A program made the position numbers and the translations under genes. From positions 310,001 through 374,000 of the forward strand of contig NZ_OZ245757.1 of the NCBI RefSeq assembly GCF_965227505.1: a stretch of DNA of 64,000 nucleotides, given 5' to 3'. The number at the start of each line of letters is the position of its first letter. Within the stretch, counting starts at the first letter, position 1. Shown here piece after piece: positions 17,448-27,206 of this stretch. The notes below the pieces were generated by a model. The model ran no database searches. It saw nothing but the letters and a program-made list of their open reading frames with translations, and had not been told where the DNA came from. The DNA is from Pelagibius sp965227505. Lineage in GTDB: Bacteria; Pseudomonadota; Alphaproteobacteria; Kiloniellales; Kiloniellaceae.

Positions 17448-18305
17448 CTAATCCTCGGCAAGCAGGACTCCGTAGAGTGCCTCCCAGCTTGCTTCGTCCG
17501 GCGCCATCATCAGCCCCAGCTCACGGTAGCGGTCGGCGCGGTAGGGCTGACGGTCGAAGCAACGGGAAAATCCGCCGGCTTCGCGATGCAGCAGCGTCCC
17601 GGGCACGTGGTCCCAGGGCATCAGCCGCGTGAAGAGGGAGAAGTGCGTCCGCCCTTCCGCCAGCCGCAGGTATTCCGCGCCGGCACAACCGAGCGACCTG
17701 ATGGCTGCGACCTTGGCCCGACCCTTCTCGACGCGCCGCCCCAGTCGCCTGGGGGCATAGCTGGAGGCATGGAGGCTGCCGCTCATCGCTTCCGGGCGAT
17801 CCGGCAGCGCAGCCTGAAGGCGCCGTCCGGCCATCCAGGCCCCCGACCCGGCTTCCGCCACACCGAAGCGCCCGCTCGCGGGTTCGAGGATCCAGGCAGC
17901 CCGGCTCTCCCTGCCCGAGACGAGGGCGACCATGATGGCAAAGGCCTCCCGGCCGTGGGCGAAGTTCCGGGTACCGTCGATCGGATCGATGATCCACAGT
18001 GTCTGTTCGCCGTCGAGGTGTCGCATCAGAGAAGGATCGGCGTGCACACCCTCTTCGCCGACAACCAGGGAACCCGGCAGCAGGTCCAGAAGGCGCGCGC
18101 TCAGGGCCTTTTCAACGGCGATGTCGGCAGCCGTCACCAGTTCGCCGGCCACCTTCTCCTGAACGTCCTCGTCCTTGAGATTGCGGAAGCGCGGCAGGGC
18201 TTCCTGCTCGGCAATCTCGCTGATGACGTCCGCGACCTTCTCAATATCGAGCAAGGGACCCCTCTGAACCGGGCCCCAACGGACGGGCCCTTGACTGTCG
18301 CTCAC
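17448..18305 (-). CDS. inositol-monophosphatase-family phosphatase
   Basis: A 285-aa member of the IMPase/FBPase/CysQ superfamily. Mg-binding motifs are present: VVGEEGVHADP (near residue 81), the family signature WIIDPIDGTRNFAHG (near 104-118) and a second acidic site WDHVPGTLLHREAGG (near 229). The substrate could be inositol monophosphate, 3'-phosphoadenosine 5'-phosphate or another small phosphate; the sequence does not decide. It is on the same strand as groESL but separated from it by a terminator, so probably an independent gene. Confidence 0.85.
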   Translation of the reverse strand: MSDSQGPVRWGPVQRGPLLDIEKVADVISEIAEQEALPRFRNLKDEDVQEKVAGELVTAADIAVEKALSARLLDLLPGSLVVGEEGVHADPSLMRHLDGEQTLWIIDPIDGTRNFAHGREAFAIMVALVSGRESRAAWILEPASGRFGVAEAGSGAWMAGRRLQAALPDRPEAMSGSLHASSYAPRRLGRRVEKGRAKVAAIRSLGCAGAEYLRLAEGRTHFSLFTRLMPWDHVPGTLLHREAGGFSRCFDRQPYRADRYRELGLMMAPDEASWEALYGVLLAED

Positions 18306-18320
18306 CGTAATCCAACACAG

Positions 18321-18352
18321 AAGAAAGGGGCCGCGGCGATGACCGCGGCCCC
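18321..18352 (-). terminator. groESL rho-independent terminator
   Basis: A perfect 10-bp stem (GGGGCCGCGG / CCGCGGCCCC, loop CGATGA) at 18327-18352, followed on the minus strand by TTTCTT, lies 28 bp after the groEL stop. Confidence 0.8.
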
Positions 18353-18380
18353 CTCTGAAGGCTTGGTCGGCCCGGGCTGA

Positions 18381-20033
<1,653 letters not shown>

Positions 20034-20048
20034 GTCTGGATTTCTTCC

Positions 20049-20336
20049 TTATTGCATAACGCCCATGATGTCGGATTCACGCATGATCAGCATGGTCTTG
20101 CCGTCCAGCTTCACTTCCGTGCCCGACCACTTGCCATAAAGGACCTTGTCGCCCTTCTTGACGTCGAGAGCCGTAACCTTGCCGTCGTCGCTCCGCGCGC
20201 CGGAGCCGACCGCAAGGATCTTGCCCTGCATCGGCTTTTCCTTGGCCGTGTCCGGAATGATGATGCCACCGGCGGTCTTTTCCTCTTCCTCCAGCGGCTC
20301 GACCACGACACGGTCATGCAGAGGCCTAAATTTCAT
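20049..20336 (-). CDS. groES: co-chaperonin GroES (Hsp10)
   Basis: A 95-aa lid of the GroEL chamber. ATG 20336 gives MKFRPLHDRVVVEPLEEEEKTAGGIIIPD, with the mobile loop following (ETAGG/IIIPDTAKEKP region). The last residues DIMGVMQ are typical. It is the first gene of the groESL operon; the CIRCE element lies 82 bp upstream of the start. Confidence 0.99.
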   Translation of the reverse strand: MKFRPLHDRVVVEPLEEEEKTAGGIIIPDTAKEKPMQGKILAVGSGARSDDGKVTALDVKKGDKVLYGKWSGTEVKLDGKTMLIMRESDIMGVMQ

Positions 20337-20417
20337 TGAATTCCACCCTGTATGAGTTGGATTGGATCGCAAACGCCCTCGGTTGGCCCCGCCAGGCGGC
20401 ACCCCGAGATACCGTTG

Positions 20418-20444
20418 TTAGCACTCACAATCCGTGAGTGCTAG
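20418..20444 (-). promoter_or_regulatory. CIRCE element (HrcA operator) of groESL
   Basis: The inverted repeat TTAGCACTC-N9-GAGTGCTAG matches the CIRCE consensus with a single mismatch in the last base. It is placed upstream of groES, as expected for repression by HrcA that is relieved on heat shock. hrcA itself is not in the window. Confidence 0.95.
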
Positions 20445-20473
20445 GCAGCATATAGAAGGCTGCCCGGAAAGAG

Positions 20474-21826
20474 TCAACCGCTGTGCAGTTGATTTCCGGT
20501 GATGGCGCTGTGGCCGCTCGACCCCTCCGCTGCTTCCGCTTCTTTTTCAGCCAGTTCCGGGAAGAGCTTCAGGTAACGGTCTAAATCAGGCTGGCCGATC
20601 TTCACAGTCAGACGGGTCATCAGCCCATCATCCCGGCGTTCCAGCACCTCGGCGTGCTCGTACAGCCAGGAAAGCGCGGCGCCCTGGCTCAGCGGCAGGC
20701 GGAGGCTGCGCTCCACCCGCCGGGCCGAAAGCGCCTGATCGATCATTGCCAGAACCTGATCGCAGCCCTCGCCGGTCAGGGCGGAACAGAGGACCGCCTG
20801 AGGCAGTCCAGCGTCCCTCAGGGCGAGCCGGGCGCGGTCCTGCGGTCCGAGAAGGTCCGCTTTGTTCAGAACCTCCAGCAGGTGGGTGGCGTTCTCCGTG
20901 ACGCCCAGGTCCCCCAGCACCGCTCTGACATCGGCTTCCTGGGCGCGGCTGTCGGGATGGGCGATGTCGCGCACATGCAGGATCAGATCCGCCTCCAGCA
21001 CCTCCTCCAGGGTCGCCCGGAAGGCGGCGATCAGATCGGTCGGGAGGTCCGAGATGAATCCCACCGTGTCCGACAGGATGACCGTCTGACCGGACGGCAG
21101 CACGACCCGCCGCATGGTCGGGTCCAGCGTGGCGAAGAGCTGGTCGCGGGCCAGGACCTTGGCTTCGGTCAGGCGGTTGAACAGGGTGGACTTGCCCGCG
21201 TTCGTGTAACCGACGAAGGCGACGACGGGGTACGGCACGCGCTGACGGGCGCCGCGGTGCAGGCCCCGGGTGCGCTGGACCTGCTTCAGCTCCTTTTTCA
21301 GGCGGGTGATCCGCTCGGTGATCAGCCGTCGGTCGATTTCCAGCTGGCTTTCGCCGGGGCCGCCCATGAAGCCGACACCGCCGCGCTGACGTTCCAGGTG
21401 CGTCCAGGAGCGCACGAGGCGGGAGCGCTGGTAGCTGAGCGCAGCCAGCTCGACCTGCAGCTTGCCTTCCTTGGTGCGCGCGCGGGCGCCGAAGATCTCC
21501 AGAATGAGACCGGTCCGGTCGATCACCTTGCACTGCCAGGCCCGCTCGAGATTGCGCTGCTGCACCGGGGTCAAGGCACTGTCGACGATCACCACATCGA
21601 TGTGGCTGTCGGCAATGGCCTCTGCCAGCCGCTCCACGAGACCGCCGCCGATCAGTGTGGCCGGACGGACCTGCTTGACCGGCGCCACCTCGGCGTGCTC
21701 GACCACCAGGCCGATCGCTTCGGCCAGGCCGGCCGCCTCCTGCAGGCGCGCCTCGGGGGCCCGCAGACTTGGCTGCAGGCCCGGCTGGAGCAGATCCGGA
21801 TGCAGGACCAGTGCTCTGTCTGTCAT
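20474..21826 (-). CDS. hflX: ribosome-associated GTPase HflX
   Basis: A 450-aa GTPase that splits or rescues stalled ribosomes. Residues 25-195 are the HflX N-terminal domain with the glycine-rich GGVGFMGGPGESQLEIDRR segment; the coiled helix ITRLKKELKQVQRTR follows. The G domain starts near 203: G1 GYTNAGKST (206-214), G3 LSDTVGFI, G4 NKAD. It is on the same strand as hfq, 136 bp upstream, which is the usual hfq-hflX order. Confidence 0.96.
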   Translation of the reverse strand: MTDRALVLHPDLLQPGLQPSLRAPEARLQEAAGLAEAIGLVVEHAEVAPVKQVRPATLIGGGLVERLAEAIADSHIDVVIVDSALTPVQQRNLERAWQCKVIDRTGLILEIFGARARTKEGKLQVELAALSYQRSRLVRSWTHLERQRGGVGFMGGPGESQLEIDRRLITERITRLKKELKQVQRTRGLHRGARQRVPYPVVAFVGYTNAGKSTLFNRLTEAKVLARDQLFATLDPTMRRVVLPSGQTVILSDTVGFISDLPTDLIAAFRATLEEVLEADLILHVRDIAHPDSRAQEADVRAVLGDLGVTENATHLLEVLNKADLLGPQDRARLALRDAGLPQAVLCSALTGEGCDQVLAMIDQALSARRVERSLRLPLSQGAALSWLYEHAEVLERRDDGLMTRLTVKIGQPDLDRYLKLFPELAEKEAEAAEGSSGHSAITGNQLHSG

Positions 21827-21962
21827 GGCATGCGGTGGCGCGCTGCGCCGCCCTTTCTTTGTAGGCCGGTGGTTACGTCAGGGCTTACCGGCGCGCGCCG
21901 ATGACACAACCGCGGCCGCGTGTCCCGGATGGGAACCCTGATCGATAAGAGAAGGATCGTCC

Positions 21963-22220
21963 CTAGCCCTGAGCCGTTTCTTCTTCCTTCGCCGGCTCGA
22001 AGAGCTGAACCGGAGTCGCCGGCATGACAGTTGAGATCGCGTGCTTGTACACCAACTGCGAATGCGCGTCACGGCGGAGGAGAACAGAGAAGTTGTCGAA
22101 CCAGGTAACAATCCCCTGGAGCTTGACCCCGTTCACAAGGAACACAGTCACCGGCACCTTGTTCTTACGAATATGATTGAGGAATACGTCTTGCACACTT
22201 TGGTTTTTTTCAGCGGCCAT
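21963..22220 (-). CDS. hfq: RNA chaperone Hfq
   Basis: An 85-aa hexameric Sm-like protein that pairs small RNAs with mRNAs. Sm1 is in VTVFLVNGVKLQGIVTWFDNFSVLL, and Sm2 contains the YKHAIST signature. The N-terminal Q9 and following residues (KNQSVQDVFLNHIRKNKVPV) are canonical. It lies between the nitrogen/TrkA cluster and hflX, the standard alphaproteobacterial setting. The upstream 202 bp contain a 10-bp palindrome AGTCGCGACT at 22247-22256 of unknown role. Confidence 0.98.
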   Translation of the reverse strand: MAAEKNQSVQDVFLNHIRKNKVPVTVFLVNGVKLQGIVTWFDNFSVLLRRDAHSQLVYKHAISTVMPATPVQLFEPAKEEETAQG

Positions 22221-22422
22221 TTTTTCGAACCTTTATTGTTTTTCTTAGTCGCGACTTACTTTTCTTGATCGGCCTTCAGGCACCCAAATAAAACGCTGTC
22301 GATCATCGGATTTTTGTATCCGGCGCGGCTGCGCTCGGTGTGATCTTGAAACCTTCAATACCACGCCGCCGACCAAATGGAAATTCATGCTCACAGCATA
22401 GGTGTGCGCCTTCTCGGGGAAA

Positions 22423-23094
22423 TCAACCGCCTGGCGCGGCGGCCCGGGCGACCAGCGCGGCGAGACCGGGGCAGTCCCGCACATGGGCATGGGGCTCCAC
22501 GTCTGCGAATTCCCCCGGCGCGGGCGGCTGGTCCCGCAGCAGGACTGCGCTGCAGCCGCTGTTCCGGGCGCAGAGCAGGTCGATGTCCGTATCGCCGACA
22601 AACCACACCGTTGGGCCGGCGGCGACGCCGCTGCCGGACAGCGCCAGTTCCACCACCTCCGGCGCCGGCTTGTCCCGCGGCGCGTCGGTGGCGCCCACCA
22701 CGGCGATGAAGTGGCGGTCCCAGCCCAGCGCCTCGGTCTCCCGGCGCAACAGTACCCCTTTTTTGTTGCTGATGACCGCCATTGGGAGCCTGCCTCGGGC
22801 GGCCAGTCCCTCGAGCATGGCCTCGGCGCCGGGAAAGGGGTTGAGCTTCTCCAGATGGGTCTGCTCGAAAGTCCGGTAGAAGATCTCCATCGCCTCCTCC
22901 GCCCGCGCGCCGAAGAGCTCCGGAAAGCTGTCGCGCGCCGACTTGCGGACGTTCCTGCGCGCCTCCTCCAGGGTCCAGGGCCGCTGCCCCATCGCCTGTA
23001 AGGTGACCGAGAGAGCGTGGTGAATCACCCCCCAGCTGTCCACCAGGGTGTTGTCCCAGTCGAAGAGGATCGCCGCAGGCGCCGGCAGGGTCAT
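22423..23094 (-). CDS. HAD-family hydrolase (phosphoglycolate phosphatase-like)
   Basis: A 223-aa haloacid-dehalogenase-type phosphatase. Motif I is FDWDNTLVDS (near residue 10, with Asn in place of the more common Gly after the second Asp), motif II is VISNKKG near 108, the conserved lysine lies in RDKPAPEVV, and motif IV is FVGDTDIDL near 171. The helical cap lies between residues 17 and 85. Its ATG overlaps the stop of the upstream small ORF (ATGA), so the two are coupled. The substrate is unknown; Gph-like activity is possible. Confidence 0.88.
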   Translation of the reverse strand: MTLPAPAAILFDWDNTLVDSWGVIHHALSVTLQAMGQRPWTLEEARRNVRKSARDSFPELFGARAEEAMEIFYRTFEQTHLEKLNPFPGAEAMLEGLAARGRLPMAVISNKKGVLLRRETEALGWDRHFIAVVGATDAPRDKPAPEVVELALSGSGVAAGPTVWFVGDTDIDLLCARNSGCSAVLLRDQPPAPGEFADVEPHAHVRDCPGLAALVARAAAPGG

Positions 23095-23474
23095 CGCCGC
23101 ACCACGCTTACGGGGCGGGTGGGACCGTCCGACGGCAGGACTCTGCCCAGCAGGACCCGAAAGTACTCGAGATTGACCTCGTAGAGGCCCGCAAGCGCCA
23201 GATCATCGGGGGCTGTCCCTCCAGCGAGCTCAAGCAACTGTTTCAGGCGCATGCCGTCGATCCGGATTGTCTTGCCGTCGTCTGCCCCGACAAAGAGTTT
23301 CATAAGGCGGCCCTTCAGGGTGGCCCGCTCCGCGATCTCTCGCTCCCGCAGACGCAGCGAGTTGGACAGCGAGATCAAGAGCTCCTCATCGCTGTAAACG
23401 AGGCGCTGAGCCAGGTGACCGACCCCCGGTTTCATGACGGAAAGCAGTCGATAGGGTGATGCTTGGGCAGCCAC
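23091..23474 (-). CDS. small hypothetical protein coupled to the HAD phosphatase, 127 aa
   Basis: No family recognised. The stop codon overlaps the HAD start (ATGA at 23091-23094), and its start lies 13 bp after the D-amino-acid transaminase stop, so it is embedded in the operon, which is the main argument that it is real. An internal ATG 14 codons in (MKPGVGHLAQ) is an alternative start. The sequence is helical and charged (SNSLRLREREIAERATLKGRLMK), followed by a probable beta region (DDGKTIRIDGMRLKQLLELAGG). Confidence 0.55.
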   Translation of the reverse strand: MAAQASPYRLLSVMKPGVGHLAQRLVYSDEELLISLSNSLRLREREIAERATLKGRLMKLFVGADDGKTIRIDGMRLKQLLELAGGTAPDDLALAGLYEVNLEYFRVLLGRVLPSDGPTRPVSVVRR

Positions 23475-23486
23475 TGGAACTGCGCG

Positions 23487-24350
23487 CTAGGCGCTCTGCC
23501 GCAGGGACTGCATATAGTCCATGTAATGCTGGCGCAGCTTTGTCGTGAGGATGCCGGGATGGCCGTTGCCCACCGGCTGACCGTCGATCTGGGTGACCGG
23601 CAGCACAAAGGAGGTGCTGGACGTCAGGAAGGCCTCGCGCGCGGCCCTCGCCTCTTCGACGGAGAACGACCGCTCCTCCAACTCGTACCCCTCCGTCCTG
23701 ATGAGATTCAAGAGGGTAATGCGCGTGATGCCGTTGAGGATGGCGTTGCTGGCGTTGCGCGTGATCACCCGGTTTCCTTCGGTGACGATCCAGGCGTTGG
23801 TGGAGGTCCCTTCCGTCACCTGGCCGTCGCCATCGACCTGCCAGGCCTCGTAAGCGCCCGCCTCGGCCGCGGCCTGTTTGCCCAGCACGTTGGGCAGCAG
23901 CGAGACGGACTTGATGTCGCACCGCGCCCAGCGCTGATCCGGCAGCGTGATCACCTTCAGCCCTTCCGACAGGACCTTCTCGCTGTGCGGTTTCATCTGG
24001 CGGGTCATCATCACGAGAGCCGGCTTCGTGTCGTGTGGGAACTTGTGATCCCGCGGCGCAACGCCTCTCGTCACCTGCATGTAGAGAAAGCCGTTGTTCA
24101 GGCCGTTGCGGCGCATCAGCTCCCGGGACACCAGCTTCAGGGCCGGGCGGGACATGGGCGCCTCGATCTGCAGTTCCGAAAGGGAGCGGTCCAGCCGGTC
24201 AAGATGCAGGTCTTCATCGACGAGAATACCGTTGTGAACCGGCACGACCTCGTAGACCCCGTCGGCGAAGAGGTAGCCGCGATCCTCGATATGCACAGCG
24301 GCTTCGCGATGCGGTTTGTAGGAACCGTTCACATAGGCTTGTCGGGGCAT
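23487..24350 (-). CDS. dat: D-amino-acid transaminase (aminotransferase class IV)
   Basis: A 287-aa fold-type-IV PLP enzyme. AYVNGSYKPHREAAVHIEDRGYLFADGVYEV is the classic DAAT/ilvE start; the PLP lysine is in CDIKSVSLLPNVLGKQ near residue 146, and the phosphate loop TEGTSTNAWIV is near 180. It probably interconverts D-alanine and D-glutamate for peptidoglycan. It sits between trkA and hfq, an arrangement I know from other Rhodospirillales. A branched-chain L-aminotransferase is the main alternative. Confidence 0.88.
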   Translation of the reverse strand: MPRQAYVNGSYKPHREAAVHIEDRGYLFADGVYEVVPVHNGILVDEDLHLDRLDRSLSELQIEAPMSRPALKLVSRELMRRNGLNNGFLYMQVTRGVAPRDHKFPHDTKPALVMMTRQMKPHSEKVLSEGLKVITLPDQRWARCDIKSVSLLPNVLGKQAAAEAGAYEAWQVDGDGQVTEGTSTNAWIVTEGNRVITRNASNAILNGITRITLLNLIRTEGYELEERSFSVEEARAAREAFLTSSTSFVLPVTQIDGQPVGNGHPGILTTKLRQHYMDYMQSLRQSA

Positions 24351-24412
24351 CGACCGGATCTTTCCTGCTCTGGTTCATGACGGGCCGGGCCGCGGGCGGC
24401 ACGGCGGCGAGA

Positions 24413-25789
24413 CTAGAAGAACTCGAGTTTCACCGCAAAGAGCTTCTCGACCTTCTTCACCGCTTCCGAACGCGCGAAGATCACCACCAGGTCGTTGGCG
24501 CGGGTGATGGTGTCGCCGCGCGGAATGATGACCTCCTTGCCGCGCACGATGGCGCCGACGATCACTCCCTCCGGCAGGCGTGCCTCGCGGATCGGGACGC
24601 CGACAAGGCTGGAGGTCTCCAGGGCTTCCGCCTCGATGACCTCGCCGAAGCCTTCGCTGAGCGAGTGGACGGAGCGGATGCGGCCACGCCGCACGTGCTG
24701 CAGAATGGTGGACACGGTGATGGCCCGCGGACTGACGACCGTGTCGATCCCCAGGGTGCCGATCAAGGGGCCGTAGGAGGTCTTGTTGATCAGGGTCACC
24801 GCCCGGCCGCAGCCATAGCGCTTGGCCAGCAGCGAGGTCAGGATGTTCACCTCGTCGTCGTTGGACACGGCGATCACCGTCTCGGCAATGGCGGCGTTGG
24901 CCTCTTCCAGGATCTCGGTATCGAGCGCATCCCCGTGGATCACCACCGTTCGCTCCAGAGACTGGGCCACCATTTCGGCGCGCCGCTTCTCCACCTCGAT
25001 CACCTTCAGGTTCACCTGCGGATGATTCTTTTCCACCGCCGTGGCGAGGTTGAGGCCGATGTTGCCCCCACCGACGATGATGACGCGCCGCGCCTCCTGC
25101 TCCTCATGACCGAAGGCGGCCATGGTGCGGTCTAGATGGCCGGTATCGGCCACCAGATAGACGTCGTCGCCGACCTGCATGTCGTCGTCCGGGGTCGGCA
25201 CAAAGCCGTGGCCATCGCGCGAAATGCCGATCACGACGATGTGGAGGTCCGGAAACAGGGCCGTCAACTGGCGCAGCGGCGTGTTGATGACCGGCGTATC
25301 CTCGGTGCAGTGCAGCCCGACCAGGGAGACCTTGCCGTCCGCCAGGGGCTGGACATCAAAGGCGCCGGGCAACTGCAGGCGCCGTTCGATCGCCTTGGCC
25401 ACCTCGATCTCCGGCGAGATGATGACATCGATCGGCATGTGGTCGCGGCTGAAAAGATCAGACCACATAGGGTCCAGATAGCTTTGCTCGCGCACCCGGG
25501 CGATTTTCGTCGGCACCTCGAAGATCGAATGGCAGATCTGGCAGGCCACCATGTTCACCTCGTCGGCATAGGTGACGGCGATCACCATCTCCGCATCCGA
25601 GGCACCGGCGCTTTCGAGCACATTGGGGTGCGAGGCAAAGCCCACCAGGCCCTTCACGTCGAGCGAGTCGGTGATTTTTTCGATCAGCTCGCGCGACTGG
25701 TCGATCACCGTAATGTCCGCGTTCTCGGTGGCCAGGTAGCGGGCGATGTTGAAGCCGACCTGACCGGCGCCGCAGATGATAACCTTCAT
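24413..25789 (-). CDS. trkA: Trk potassium uptake regulatory NAD-binding protein TrkA
   Basis: A 458-aa peripheral subunit that gates the TrkH/TrkG K+ channel. Two tandem RCK_N/RCK_C units are visible: the first Rossmann motif MKVIICGAGQVGFNIA at residues 1-16, the second VIIVGGGNIGLNLATAVE near 233, each followed by a C-terminal regulatory lobe. ATG 25789 was chosen over the open extension to 25918. It lies 25 bp after ntrX in the nitrogen operon, as in many alphaproteobacteria; trkH is not in the window. Confidence 0.96.
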   Translation of the reverse strand: MKVIICGAGQVGFNIARYLATENADITVIDQSRELIEKITDSLDVKGLVGFASHPNVLESAGASDAEMVIAVTYADEVNMVACQICHSIFEVPTKIARVREQSYLDPMWSDLFSRDHMPIDVIISPEIEVAKAIERRLQLPGAFDVQPLADGKVSLVGLHCTEDTPVINTPLRQLTALFPDLHIVVIGISRDGHGFVPTPDDDMQVGDDVYLVADTGHLDRTMAAFGHEEQEARRVIIVGGGNIGLNLATAVEKNHPQVNLKVIEVEKRRAEMVAQSLERTVVIHGDALDTEILEEANAAIAETVIAVSNDDEVNILTSLLAKRYGCGRAVTLINKTSYGPLIGTLGIDTVVSPRAITVSTILQHVRRGRIRSVHSLSEGFGEVIEAEALETSSLVGVPIREARLPEGVIVGAIVRGKEVIIPRGDTITRANDLVVIFARSEAVKKVEKLFAVKLEFF

Positions 25790-25814
25790 GGATGAACCGC
25801 CCCCGCTCCCCCGT

Positions 25815-27206
25815 TCAGGCCCTGTCGGCCGAGCCGACGCCGAGCGAGCGCAGCTTGCGGTGCAGGGCGGAACGCTCCATGCCGACAAAGGTCGCCGTGC
25901 GGGAGATGTTGCCGCCAAAGCGCATGACCTGGGCCTCGAGATATTTCCGCTCGAAGACTTCCCGCGCCTCGCGCAGGGGCAGCGACATGATCTCTTCCCC
26001 CGTCTCCCCGGGCAGAGAGGCCGGCGCCACCGCGCCGATCTCTGGCGGCAGCATATCGGGCCGCACCGCGTCGTCGCCGCCGCCGGGCGCCATGATCAGG
26101 ACCCACTCGATCACGTTGCGCAGCTGCCGCACGTTGCCGGGCCAGTCATAGGCCCGCAGCGCGGCAAGGGCGTCGTCGCTCAGACGGCGCGGCGGCAAGC
26201 CCGCGTGTTCGGCCGCGCGGTCCATGAAGTATGCGACAAGGTCGGGGATATCCTCGCGGCGGTCGCGCAGGGCCGGTACCTCGATGGGTACGACGTTCAA
26301 GCGGTAGAAGAGGTCTTCGCGGAAAAGCCCCTCCTCGATGAGGCCCGGCAGATCGCGGTTGGTCGAGGCGATCACCCGCACGTCGACTGCCACCCGCCGG
26401 TCGTCGCCGACGCGCTGGAAGGTCTGTTCCTGCAGTGCGCGCACGATTTTGCCCTGGGTCTCGATGGGCATGTCGGCCACCTCATCGAGCAGAAGCGTAC
26501 CGCCATGGGCTCTTTCGAAGGTTCCCACCTTGCCGGGTGAATCGCCGCCGTCCAGTCCGGGCGCGGTACCGAAAAGTTCCGGCTCCAGGCGGTCCGGGTG
26601 CATGGTGGCGCAGTTCAGCGCGACGAAGGGCGCGCTGGCGCGGTGGGACAGAGCGTGGAGTTGTCGCGCGACAACCTCCTTCCCGGCTCCGGCGGGCCCG
26701 GTGATGAGAACGCGGCTGCCGGTTGGTGCGACCTTGCGGACGGCCTGCGTCACGTTGTGGTACCAGGGCGAAGAGCCGATCAGGTCGGAAGGCTGGCCCG
26801 CGCGCAGGCGCAGCTCCTCGTTTTCACTGCGCAGCTTGGCCGCCTCTATCGCCCGCTGAACGATGAGCATCAGGCGGTCGGACTTGAACGGCTTTTCGAT
26901 GAAGTCGTAGGCCCCCAGCTTGATCGCATTGACCGCAGTCTCGATGTTGCCATGGCCGGAGATCATGACCACTGGCACCAGGGGATGTTCACGCTTGATG
27001 ACACGCAGCATCTCCATGCCGTCGAGCTTGGAGTTCTGCAACCAGATGTCGAGGATAACAAGGTTCGGACGGCGGTCGCGCAGCATGTCGAAGGCTGTGT
27101 CGCTGTCCCCCGCGTCACGGATCTCATAGCCTTCGTCTTCGAGGATCCCGCGGATCAGCAAGCGTATGTCGATCTCATCATCGACGATGAGAATCTCGTC
27201 AGCCAT
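25815..27206 (-). CDS. ntrX: nitrogen-related response regulator NtrX
   Basis: A 463-aa response regulator, partner of NtrY. The receiver has the phosphoacceptor D53 (VILDIWLQNSK) and Lys in IEKPFKSDRL. The AAA+ domain has a Walker A GPAGAGKEVVAR and LLLDEVADMP, but the GAFTGA loop that contacts sigma-54 is missing: after ELFGTAPG comes a Gly/Asp stretch (LDGGDSPGKVGTFERA). The C-terminal Fis-type HTH is GNISRTATFVGMERSALHRKL. The absent GAFTGA is typical of the NtrX branch and implies action with housekeeping sigma factors. It overlaps ntrY by 8 bp. Confidence 0.95.
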   Translation of the reverse strand: MADEILIVDDEIDIRLLIRGILEDEGYEIRDAGDSDTAFDMLRDRRPNLVILDIWLQNSKLDGMEMLRVIKREHPLVPVVMISGHGNIETAVNAIKLGAYDFIEKPFKSDRLMLIVQRAIEAAKLRSENEELRLRAGQPSDLIGSSPWYHNVTQAVRKVAPTGSRVLITGPAGAGKEVVARQLHALSHRASAPFVALNCATMHPDRLEPELFGTAPGLDGGDSPGKVGTFERAHGGTLLLDEVADMPIETQGKIVRALQEQTFQRVGDDRRVAVDVRVIASTNRDLPGLIEEGLFREDLFYRLNVVPIEVPALRDRREDIPDLVAYFMDRAAEHAGLPPRRLSDDALAALRAYDWPGNVRQLRNVIEWVLIMAPGGGDDAVRPDMLPPEIGAVAPASLPGETGEEIMSLPLREAREVFERKYLEAQVMRFGGNISRTATFVGMERSALHRKLRSLGVGSADRA

